Source of the DNA: Priapulus caudatus | Lineage: Eukaryota; Priapulida; Priapulimorpha; Priapulimorphida; Priapulidae | Reading direction: 5' to 3' | DNA length: 42,134 bases | NCBI RefSeq assembly: GCF_000485595.1 | Contig: NW_014577134.1 | Coordinates: 516,967-559,100, forward strand | In this document: positions 32,766 through 42,134 of the stretch, piece after piece | Position numbering within the stretch: position 1 is the stretch's first letter | Layout: each line of letters begins with the position of its first letter | Position numbers and translations under genes: made by a program | The notes under the pieces: model-generated | Database searches by the model: none | What the model was told of the DNA's origin: nothing | Seen by the model: the letters and a program-made list of their open reading frames with translations, nothing else

Positions 32766-33117
32766 ACCTGGATGCCTAAACGACACTCTCGTAGCTGATC
32801 CACGGTACTCCACAGCGCCGTGCAGCAGCTGCGGCGTGTATTTCAACGAGCAAACAGCTCGGACTGAACCGTACATAAACGAGGGCACCATATTATTTTC
32901 GGCTTAGGACAAAGTACCTCTTTTCTGAGAAATTTTGGCTCAAAATCCCGAAATTGTTCTGGGGGCCTTCAAGTAAGATTGTAACCGGGAAAGGGAACGC
33001 CCGTGTGTATTACGAGCAACTGACGAACTTTCAACTACTCGTGTTAAGCAATTGTGACCATGAGAGACCATCATACTGTAGATACTAACTTTTGTAGTAA
33101 CAAATATTTGAAATTGC

Positions 33118-33123
33118 ATTAAA
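33118..33123 (+). terminator. Candidate polyadenylation signal of the Gly-rich gene
   Basis: ATTAAA ~350 bp after the stop codon, followed by a T-rich stretch. No AATAAA was found closer. Confidence 0.35.
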
Positions 33124-33224
33124 AATATTGTTGTTTCGTATAATATATGAAGACGCATCGTGTCGGTAATGGTATCTACACGAATAACGAGATCTTATCC
33201 TCTCTTTCTCCTCACCCCACCCCC

Positions 33225-33297
33225 TCTCTTTCTTTCTTTTTCCCTCCCCCTCTCTCTTTCGTTCTTTCTCTCTCTCGCTCTCTCTTTCTCTCTCTCG

Positions 33298-33340
<43 letters not shown>

Positions 33341-33350
33341 CTCTCTCTTT
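33225..33350. repeat. (CT)n microsatellite
   Basis: Imperfect then pure CT/TTTC tract between the two copies of the Gly-rich gene; all its frames are Ser-Leu or Arg-Glu repeats. Confidence 0.95.
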
Positions 33351-33820
33351 CGCCTTTTCACAAACTTTCCGCAAACACGCAAAAACGCTCGAGTAACCAA
33401 ATACAGACATTGGTTTCTGGCGTCTAGTGAAAGTAGGTGATGCGTACAGCTAAACAACGGTAGTCACGAGTGCATAGTAAAGTTACTAACAGACACAAAT
33501 GTTGACGGATTTGGAGGAGGGTAGCAAGGGGCGGTTAAATTTAAATCTCAATATAAACACTAGAAAAATTTAACCTCTAAAAATCAGGACAGATAATGGG
33601 ACGCACAATCATGGTTGCAAAGAATGAAATAACGCAAATTCATTACATCAGGTGCTAATAATATCCTAGCTAATAATAGCAAATATAATAATGTATTATT
33701 AGCTCCTGAATATATATATATATATTGACTATTGCTTTCTGTTTTATAAGAAGGTGGTTAGAAATGAAATTTAAAGAAATAGCAACAACTAACTACCATC
33801 CAGAATAACAATTAAGGGCA

Positions 33821-33823
<3 letters not shown>

Positions 33824-33866
<43 letters not shown>

Positions 33867-34140
33867 CAATAGTAACGACAACGATAGGGACGACGACAAT
33901 GACGACAACAGCAACGACGACAACGACGACGACAACGGCTGTGACAACAACGACGGCGACAACGATTGCGACAAGGACGACGATGACAACAACAACTGCA
34001 ACAACAGCAGCAGCAGCAGCACCAGCACCAACTACAACAACAGTGACAATATCACAATAACCACAAAGACAATGATGATGACGATGATTATTGCAACAAT
34101 TAATATCGGCGATAGTAGCAGCAACAACAGCAGCAACAAC
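33824..34140. repeat. (AAT)n then (ACR)n trinucleotide arrays
   Basis: A pure AAT run (33824-33865) passes into a long ACG/ACA/GCA trinucleotide array to ~34140. The frames give Val- or Leu-only proteins and are not genes. Confidence 0.93.
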
Positions 34141-34508
34141 AGTCACCAATATGTCCTCTACATGGTGACCTTGAAAAATAACCAAACCGTTTAAATACGT
34201 ATGACGCCCTAATGTTATGGCCTGTCTCATGGCCCTACGGTAACATTGTCAATACAAAATACTTAAGGACCTGAGTAATGCCCGAATACTGTTCGACTTT
34301 TATTTTTATTTGCTGTTGATGGCAGAATTGCCGTTTTGCTTTTGCTGTTTCCTTTCGTTCATTTACTCTGCCACTGATTTCTGCGTTCATACTTATCAGA
34401 TATGTGTCAAGAGAGCTTTAATTCCTTCAAACACACAACAAACCCAATGAGCTTTTAAATGCTATTTCGCACATATATTTCTAAAAATAATAGTACGTGT
34501 TTACAATA

Positions 34509-34777
34509 TTATGGTATTTCTTGACAAGAAATTATTAACACAAGTAGTTGGAAAGCCACCAGTTGCGCGTTATGGTATCTACGTCCGATGACGATCTGCT
34601 CGGTCTGGGCGGCGATCAGGGCCTCACGAGGCGTGGCGGCCTGGGCGGTGTTCCTCCATCTGTTGAAGTCAAAAGCCTCGACGTTGATGTAGAGGTTGCC
34701 AAAGTTGTCGAAACCAACGGCGCTGGCGTCGATGTTGGCGAAGTTGTTGATGTCGACGGTGTTGTCGCCACCAAAAG
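34509..34777 (-). pseudogene. Inverted, truncated copy of the Gly-rich gene (exon 2 homologue)
   Basis: Starting after the acceptor at 34778, the minus strand encodes FGGDNTVDINNFANIDAS, then VGFDNFGNLYINVEAFDF, RWRNTAQAATPREAL and AAQTEQIVIGRR. This is nearly identical to exon 2 of the plus-strand gene, including conserved intron sequence before the acceptor (GCGTTTCTGTTG). Homology stops at about 34565; the frame then runs through unrelated residues (VAFQLLVLIIS) to a stop at 34509. The Ser-Gly region and C-terminus are missing. No copy of the signal-peptide and Gly-rich exon lies between it and its promoter copy, so a secreted product looks unlikely. It could be a pseudogene or a gene in transition. 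Confidence 0.75.
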
Positions 34778-34849
34778 CTGAAGAAAGACGGCAACAGAAA
34801 CGCATTTATTCTACGTAAATAGAAACATATAAATATATAATTATTAATA

Positions 34850-34852
<3 letters not shown>

Positions 34853-34881
<29 letters not shown>

Positions 34882-34947
34882 CTCAACACACAACACACAC
34901 ACACACAACACACACACACACACACACACACCACACACACACACATA
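34853..34947. repeat. (CA)n microsatellite
   Basis: CA run with occasional CAA/CCA interruptions, located where the signal-peptide exon of the inverted copy would be expected. Confidence 0.95.
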
Positions 34948-35126
34948 TATATATATATATTTATATATACATATCTATCTTTTCGTTCCCCCTTTCACCC
35001 TCTCTCGCTCTCTATGATTATTACTCTATATATATATATACATATTGTAACACGTGTATAATCACCCCCTGAGGAACGACGATGACGATGACGATACTGA
35101 CGCTATTATTTGATAGAGCTCCTTAC

Positions 35127-35205
35127 CTGTCCGACGAACCTTTGACTACGGGTGTGAAGCAGTGCACCTGATCGGCGCTCGCTCTTCGCTTTTACATTTA
35201 TACAC
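35127..35205 (-). promoter_or_regulatory. Inverted copy of the promoter and leader exon
   Basis: Reading the minus strand, AAAAGCGAAGAGCGAGCG and CACACCCGTAGTCAAAGG match the plus-strand block at 31149-31210. A TATAAA lies at 35202-35197, slightly upstream of the position of the plus-copy TATA. A donor GACAG|GTAAGG follows at 35127. The leader differs from the plus copy only at its 3' end, where splicing occurs earlier. Confidence 0.7.
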
Positions 35206-35354
35206 TTTTCGCGTTGAACAGATTAACTTGACATGCGCGCCCATTCGGTTTATCGTCCGACCCCCTCTAATTTGTTGTAGAGAGACAGACAGAGGGAGAA
35301 GAGAAGAGATGAGAGAGATGCAAGAAAGATTGGAGAGAGGCAGACGAGCGAGAG

Positions 35355-35900
35355 AGAGAGAGAGAGAGAGAGAAAGTGATGACGCTAGGCGTGGGGTGTG
35401 TGGGGGGGGGAGTTTCGTTTGGCAAATGTTTATCTTAGTTTCGCATCTATCTATTCTAGGTTATATGTATATATATATTATATCGTATTGTGTGTGTGTC
35501 GTGTGTCGGGTGCGTGCGTGCGTGCGTGCGCCGCGCGTGTGATGGATGTATGTCTTGTCTCTCTCTCTGTGCGTGCGTGGTGCGTGCCGTTGCGTGCGAT
35601 GTGGTTTGTGTGTGCTGGTGTGTGTATCGTATTCTGCTTTGTCTGCCTGCCTAAGTCTGTCTGTCAGTCCTTTCAGTCTGGCTGTCTGTACTGTTCAGTT
35701 CTGTGTGTGTGTGTTGTGTCTGTCTGTCAGTCTGTTGTGTGTGTGTGTGTGTGTGTGTGTGTGTCTGTCTGTCTGTCTGTATGTATGTCTGTCTGCCCGT
35801 CAGTCTGTCAGTCAGTCTGTCAGTCAATCTGTCTGTCTGTCTGTCTGTTTGTCTGTCGGCCTGTCTGTCTAACAGTCTGTCAGTCTGTCCACCTTTCTGT
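35355..35900. repeat. (GA)n, (GT)n and (GTCT)n microsatellite cluster
   Basis: GA run 35355-35374, GT/GTGC-rich 35485-35640, pure GT 35738-35763, then GTCT tetranucleotides to ~35890. The long frames here (Val-Cys or Thr-Asp-Arg-Gln repeats) are artefacts. Confidence 0.95.
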
Positions 35901-36400
35901 TTGGACACCATTCCGTCTGTCCATCGATTCATCCGTTCGTGTAGACATATATATATACAAATATATATGCTGCTGATTACATAGAAGAAATATTTCTTAA
36001 AATTTCTCAATGCGTGAATAATTCAATTCCGCTATTTTTTCACAGACGAGGAAACTAAAAAGAGGAAACTATTATCGACAGTTGCATCGTTACCACAATT
36101 TCGCGCAGAATAAAGCAATAACATTTAAATGGAAATTCTTGTTAAATAATATAAGCATGAATATATTTTCATTTACTTGATCACATTGTTAACGCACTTG
36201 CTCGTCATTATATACAATATTCCAACAAAAACACATTCGTTTATACATCAGCAAATTATTTCATATGTTTTGTACAACTATACTGCCCTAATAGCGTTCT
36301 CGTTTTCGTTTTTAACTGAACGAGTTAGCACAATCCTCTGCTACACAGGGGTATAGCTAGCGTAGCAAGCTAGCTAGGACGCTCGATCAGTAGATCAGTA
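35900..36400. other. No gene seen
   Basis: AT-rich DNA with a short (TA)n and the palindromic cluster GCTAGCGTAGCAAGCTAGCT near 36355-36376. Nothing coding. Confidence 0.5.
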
Positions 36401-36695
36401 TATATGAACCCGGGCGCAAAAGGGCGTCAACGCCTACGCTTGCGTTATAAAAACGTATGTAGTCCGAGCGCAGACAGATTTGTCTCGACTGAGCCTACCG
36501 AACTTTGCGTCGGCGTTCGTGCATGAAACATCAAACCTGTTTGATTCCTGAAAAGACAAGGCTGCGCTAGAAAAGACAACGCGTCTGCGACGCGTAGTGA
36601 CGCACGCGAACAGTTGTGTTCATCTGCCTACGTTCGCTGTGCGTTTTGAAACACAATCGAGCGTGTTATTCGCCCATATGCGCCCGGCTCTATAG
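36401..36695. mobile_element. Probable short TIR element
   Basis: The left end ACCCGGGCGCAAAAGGGCG and the complement of the right end (GCCGGGCGCATATGGGCG) are imperfect inverted repeats 290 bp apart. The interior is CpG-rich and non-coding, unlike the AT-rich flanks. No clear target duplication. Confidence 0.5.
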
Positions 36696-37134
36696 AAAAG
36701 AAAGTTACAGTGAGGAAATATGACTGTTTACAAGACAGTTACGCCGTCAATTGAAATTCATCGATTATGAACGCGCATCAGATCTTCGATTATAACTATT
36801 AAAATGAACAAAAACCGAACGATGACTGGTTACATTAGCGTCTGCACGTTAAGGTTTAGTTTTTTATTAAGTTAATAAGGTAAGAATGTATAGACTGCCA
36901 AAAATACCTGCAACACGCGCAGATTACTATGATGAAAGCCCTACATGTGAATATACAAGTTAGATAGACAGTTATAAAATAAAAACACGAAAAGGAGCAA
37001 GAAAGAGGGAGAGAGAAATATTAAGTGCTTGCGCGTCATAACAAGAGAGAGGCTGAGACAGCTGGCAACACTGATCAGCAATCACATAAATAATCAAATT
37101 AATTCGAAGAAAAGAACCTAGTGATAGTTCCCTT

Positions 37135-39713
37135 TCACACGTAGTGCACCATTCCTTCAGTAGCGTAAATAGGGAAGTCGGCTGCCGGCAGAGTCTTTGC
37201 CCGCATCTTGTCCCTATTGCGATGCTTCACCTCGCGCACAGTCTTCACGCTTTTGTTCCTCGTCACCCCAGGCTCGAAGTTCGCGACAATGTAAGTATCG
37301 TCAGCGTCGTCGTCGGTGACCTGACTGGCGAGCGCGTGTATCAATGGTCGCCGCCCGCCATTTTTAGGTAGTAAGTCGTTTTTCGCCACAGACACTCGGT
37401 CGATGGGCAAGCACGCGGTTTTTTCCACCGCCGCAGTTGCTTTGTCCCCCCGGCAGCCGAGCTTCAAACGTTCTATGCTCTCGGTGATGACAGCGTCGGC
37501 GTCGGCGACGTCGTGGCAAAGAGGCGTGCCATCAGTCGGGGTCTCTACCTCGCTGACCGGCGACAGCTTGTGACTACATCGCTCCAAGCTGCCCGTCGCG
37601 CTATCGCCGCTGTCGCCACCGCTCGGCGAGCCCGACCCCGAACCACTCGACGCTTCACCGGCGAAGTAAAACGAGACGGACTTTGTCGTCTCTCGCGAGA
37701 GGGAGCTGTGAGCGCTGAGCAGCTCGCCCTCGCCTGAGTTCTCGAGGCCGGAGTCGTCGTGATGCGCTGAGTACTTGTCGCTGAGAGTCGGCGACCGCGC
37801 TGGTTCCACCTCGAACGCGTCGTCGTCACCGTCGTCATCGTCATCGTCGTCGTTGTGCACCTCTGCGCCGACGCGTTTTCGCAGTTGCAGCAGATCTTGC
37901 TGCTGTGTGCTTATGATCTGCAGAGGGAAACGCATGTGATGTTAGAGCTGCGATTCATTGTATCACAGTATTTCGTTGTAGTTTGTGTATTGGTTGGTTA
38001 TACACTCTGCAGTGAGTATAAAGAACGGAATTTACCGACTCGCGCTGAGAGTGCACGAAGCTGTAAAGTCTATTCAAAATCGTTGATCCATCTTGAGATC
38101 CTTTTACCATCCGACTGATTCCAATAGGTTGAATCTTTTTGAGAGCATTTATATATTCAATACGCGTCGCCTTCTAGTCTAGCGTCTCGTTCTTTCTAAT
38201 GCAAATGATGCTGCAGTGAATGCGGGATATTGAAGCAGTGAATTTGTTTTCTGCTTGCTTCAAAACGCTACTCTTACGTCTGTTAGACTATCTCGGTGTG
38301 GGTTTTTTAGCGAGATCCTGTTTCTAGATAACAATATTCCTGCCGTGCCTGGTCTGACCTGTTAAATCGCGATTGTGGAGGAAATTCTAGTCTTGTTTAG
38401 TCTAAGCCCACTCTGACCTACTTATACGAACAGTCCTACTTTAAACACGATGAAATATCTGCATCCTTTTAAATACGCTTGAATTTTTAGATAACTCATA
38501 GACACGAGTAACTCGTAGAGAATGCACAAAAGAAAGATTTCCTGAAAAATCCGCTTGAATTGACACTCGTTGACGTTAATTATAAAACAAATAACTCTAG
38601 ACCTCGTCTTTCTTTTCTAGAAGCATTAGGATCGCAGCTTGATCCTTCCTGATCTTTGATTGGAGAAAGATAAGCTTCGAGGTGACGTCCTGCATTTGCT
38701 TGTCGTGTTCTAGGCTCATCGCTCTAGTAATGGCGTCATTGCGCTGCAGGCTGTCTATCAACCTCCTCGTCTTCGTCTGTAATAATTACAATGAATAAGA
38801 GAAATAAATTTTTCAATTGAGTTATACACAGGCATGCGCAAGCACGCACACAGATACCTGCACACACGCACACACACGCACGAACGTGCAAATGCATGCA
38901 CACGCGCGCACACGCACCTCAAACACACACCTGCACACACACACATACACAAACGCGAGCACACGCATGCGCACATATGCTAACACGTCTATGCACAAGT
39001 GTGTACACAAACATCTGCTAGTACGCGCATACACACGCACGTACCAATGACACACACAGAGCGAGGACAAACTACACACACACGCACATGCACGCACACG
39101 CACACGCACACGCACAGGCACAGGCACAGGCACAGACACAGGCAAAGGCAAAGGCACACGCACACGCACACGCACACGCACACGCACACGCACACGCACA
39201 CGCACACGCACACGCACACGCACACGCACACGCACACGCACACGCACACGCATACTGTCAGTCACGATTGTAGTAGGTGATGGGACCTATACGAAACCAA
39301 CATCTTCTCTACATAAGTAAATAAGTATGGAATACTGTTTTCAGATATCGCTTTATTCATACTAGGACGACATCACAAATGATGGCGATCTGTAACACAC
39401 AACATGATTAAACTAATTAAACTGAAACACAGAACATGTGCTTCATCTCTAATCTCTAATAAGTTTTATCTTATATCTAATATTTATAATCTCTAATAAC
39501 ATCTTTAATAAGTAATTAGTCGCGTGGGATGGAATGTGAACAAGTCGGAATGACCCAAAGCTTCTCTATACCGGTAATCAATCGTGTTGCATGGGAGCTT
39601 GAGGAAGTCATACTGAACCAAACCTTTTGTATCTGCAGCTTTTTCTGACTCCTCATAACAGCGACGGCAGCTTGATGCAGACTCTCACGCAAATGTAGCA
39701 CTTCTCTCACCAA
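37135..39713 (-). CDS. Unrecognised coiled-coil protein, last three coding exons (partial)
   Basis: Exons 39713-39624, 38776-38603 and 37917-37135 join in phase 0 with GT-AG junctions, giving 348 residues to a TGA at 37135-37137. The first ~115 residues form a continuous coiled coil with heptad-spaced Leu/Ile: [80 protein letters not shown]. An acidic run ([11 protein letters not shown]) follows, then Ser/Thr-rich probably disordered sequence ([16 protein letters not shown]) and a more ordered C-terminus ([22 protein letters not shown]). Upstream exons are not recognised within the window. Architecture suggests a cytoskeletal or scaffold protein, but I do not know the family. Confidence 0.75.
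38822..39252. repeat. (CA/CACGCA)n array
   Basis: Imperfect CA/CACG sequence leading into about sixteen pure CACGCA hexamers (39151-39250), within an intron of the coiled-coil gene. Frames are Thr-His, Ala-His or Val-Arg repeats. Confidence 0.95.
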
Positions 39714-39754
39714 CTGAAATCAGGAACGATTCTGTCATCCTTGAGCTATAGCTG

Positions 39755-39960
39755 TACACACACGCGCACGCGTGCACGCACACACACACACACATACACA
39801 CACACACACCCGCGCGCGCACGCACGCCTACACACGCGCGCACAAGCACGCACGCACAAGCACAAGCACGCAGGCACGCACGCGCACACGTACACACACA
39901 CGCACACACACACACACGCACGCACGCACGCGTGCGCGCACGCACACACACACACACGTA
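39755..39960. repeat. Second CA/CG-rich array
   Basis: CACACA and CGCGCA-rich sequence ~40 bp upstream of (5' to) the coiled-coil exon at 39713. Alternating purine-pyrimidine throughout. Confidence 0.95.
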
Positions 39961-40324
39961 CAGTTACACAGCAAAATTACCCATAGATTTATTCGGTTAT
40001 TGATCCACTTTAATCCTCTCATCTGCCATTACATGAAAATTCGTCTAACAGGTTTATATATAACGTCAGCTTTCTTCACATAACAAATATTTAACTCTGG
40101 TGACAACCGTTATCTTGATTATGCTTTTATTCATAACATGCACGTTTATTTGCATTTATAACGATTGTGCGTAATTAAGCAATATGGGTAGAGTAATAGC
40201 CATTATAAAGTAAACAAAATTATGTATATGTGTGCGTTTTAAATAGTAACTACGTAAATAATCTAACCATAACGTCTGGTTTACGTACGCATTCTTCTAA
40301 CTTATCACGCGTGCATGTGGGGCA

Positions 40325-40518
40325 TGTAACAGTGGCGTGTACAGGATTTGTACCATGGGTGGTCTAACACTAACCCAAACTTGTGAGCACGCGAAGGGGG
40401 GGAGTCTGGGGGGCTCTCCCCCATGAAAATTTTGAAATTAGACCCCCTTAGATGCGTTTTCTGCGCGAGCAGGGAGGGGGGGGTCCGGACCCCCCCCCCT
40501 GTACACGCCCCTGTGTAA
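40325..40518. mobile_element. 184-bp TIR element with 5-bp target duplication
   Basis: The element 40330-40513 begins CAGTGGCGTGTACAGG and ends with the complement of CAGGGGCGTGTACAGG. Direct repeats TGTAA flank it (40325-40329, 40514-40518). The interior is G-run then C-run rich. The terminus resembles CAGGGGCGTAGACAG at 27073 and the complement at 31046-31061. Confidence 0.75.
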
Positions 40519-41240
40519 TTAAAACGAGGTTAGACGGTGGCTGGCTGGCTGGCTGGCTATACGGCTGCACTGTGATTGTGTTGAATATTTCATAGTGACT
40601 ATATGGTTGGGTGAACGTGACGTGCCGATGGTGACTGACGCATGCGTACGGCATTCTACTGCGTGCACATGAGAGGCGAAAGGAACGAATCACTAACAAA
40701 ACCTGACACGCATGCGAACTCTCGCGAATTGCCTATATACTAGCTGCCCTTTACCAAAATGAAATGAATAATTCACGACAGGGTCTATAACGTGCTTAAT
40801 TAGAAATGTTTTCCGCCATTCGTTACCGGCGTCGATAAATTAGACGTGTTGTTACGAGCGTGGACAGCGTAATATTTTGGACTTATTTTTGAGGATGCTC
40901 TCTTTGAGGATGCTCTCTTTGAGGATGCTCTCTCTTGAGGATGCTTTTTGAGAATATGTGATGTTTGTATCCGCTGTGATAGAAGGGGCAGCTAACGGGA
41001 GAAAGAAGAGGCTCAGGTATAGGCGTACACGAGGGGATGCGTTTGAATAAAGCATGGAGAATGTGGGACGTGGCTAGAGGCAAGCCGTTGTCAATATAAA
41101 CTGGTGCTAACTTTATGTAACATATATAATCTGTTTCACCGAGTATTGACCGACATGCAAAAATACCAGATCGTATCTTCGGGTATCTTTTTGGTCAATA
41201 CACGTCGTAGGCAACGAAGTAATCTAACAACAATGATAAT
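40519..41240. other. No confident gene
   Basis: Contains (GGCT)n at ~40540-40558 and three to four tandem copies of GAGGATGCTCTCTTT (40891-40945). No exon of the coiled-coil gene was recognised. Confidence 0.5.
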
Positions 41241-41245
41241 TTAGA

Positions 41246-41293
41246 GCGGACGAACAGACAGACATACAGGCAAACGGACGGACGGACGGACGG

Positions 41294-41328
<35 letters not shown>

Positions 41329-41425
41329 GATGGACAGACGGATGGACAAACGGATGGACAGACGGACGGACGGACGGGCAAACGAATGGACGGACATATG
41401 GGTAGGCAGGCAGACGGACAGCCAA
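41246..41425. repeat. (GACG/GACA)n tetranucleotide array
   Basis: Tetranucleotide units GACG, GACA and GATG in mixed order. The long minus-strand frames across it are Pro-Ser-Val-Cys repeats and are not coding. Confidence 0.95.
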
Positions 41426-41908
41426 ACATACAGATCACGTACACCCCAATAGAAAGGCTGGGTTGGTGACGTCGCTGTTTTACGTAAATTCTGAGCACGC
41501 CTAGATTTACTCTCTATTTACCCACACCATTCGGCCGGACGGCAGTCGCTCACGAGAATATGTCAAAAAGAAAGAAACCAAACACTCGTATTGATCTGGT
41601 GAGCTCTCCATGCTTTGAAGAGTAAAGTTAGACCATCGCACGTTTGTAATTTTGTTTGATTTAATCTGTCAGCTTCCGTCGCATTTATGATTGATTTGTA
41701 CGATCTGTCCACCTGCACCCTTCCTGGGTGCCGACTGGCAGTGTAACTCACACGAGTTTCGTCGTTTCCCGCCACTGTATTGTGTATTGCACTGTATGGT
41801 ACAGGTAGGCCTATATTGTAAGTTTGTAACCCATCACCATCTATCGGCACTGGCTTATTGTGTGGTCGCTGAAAGTAGGAGCGAGAGAGCGAACGAGTGT
41901 GTAAAGGG
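41426..41908. other. No confident gene
   Basis: Mixed-composition DNA. A 95-codon minus-strand frame (41563-41850) has varied amino acids but no recognised motif, splice context or continuity with the coiled-coil gene. Confidence 0.45.

Positions 41909-42134
<226 letters not shown>

Noticed and set aside
33793-34230. 145-codon minus-strand frame rich in Val
   Set aside because: It is a trinucleotide (ACR/AAT)n array; all three frames are equally open and repetitive.
38822-39280. Repeat array as a CRISPR or satellite locus
   Set aside because: Simple CA/CACGCA repeats without spacers, in an animal intron.
41195-41498. Cys/Pro/Ser-rich minus frames
   Set aside because: Translations of the (GACG/GACA)n array.

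Overview
The window is animal nuclear DNA. It has spliced genes with GT-AG introns, long microsatellites, non-LTR retrotransposon remnants, many small terminal-inverted-repeat elements and internal TTAGGG-type repeats. The largest gene is CFAP46, a motile-cilium central-apparatus protein, so the source is an animal with motile 9+2 cilia or flagella. Compact introns, AT-rich intergenic DNA and recognisable but diverged proteins suggest a marine invertebrate; I cannot name the species.

Layout. (1) 1-3820, plus strand: the last four coding exons of MFSD10, a 12-TM major-facilitator transporter; earlier exons were not found. (2) 4983-22022, minus strand: 35 phase-consistent exons of CFAP46, about 2,457 residues, complete at the C-terminus but lacking the extreme N-terminus. 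MFSD10 and CFAP46 converge. CFAP46 introns hold two opposite-strand inverted-repeat elements, two LINE fragments and other repeats. (3) 22054-29130: a gene-poor, repeat-rich stretch with a telomere-repeat element flanked by a 9-bp duplication, a GT/GC microsatellite and a 51-bp fold-back flanked by an 8-bp duplication. (4) 29477-30771, minus strand: a complete three-exon MRPS6 (mitochondrial ribosomal protein bS6m, 128 aa). (5) 31145-35205: a gene for a secreted Gly-rich, Ser-Gly-bearing protein (318 aa) on plus, and an inverted, truncated copy on minus. (6) 37135-39713, minus strand: the last three coding exons of an unrecognised coiled-coil protein. The rest is microsatellite and small repeats, ending in a long (GA)n tract.

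The genes do not form an operon or pathway: they are a transporter, an axonemal protein, a mitoribosomal protein, a probable matrix protein and a coiled-coil protein. Exon models were built by hand from splice signals, reading-phase continuity and remembered family sequences. Phase agreement across the 34 CFAP46 junctions, the three MFSD10 junctions and the two MRPS6 junctions is the strongest internal support.

The most interesting signals are a family of short inverted-repeat elements with telomere-like cores, an inverted duplication of a possibly novel extracellular protein gene, and a degenerate CHAT (caspase-like) fold that I infer at the CFAP46 C-terminus.
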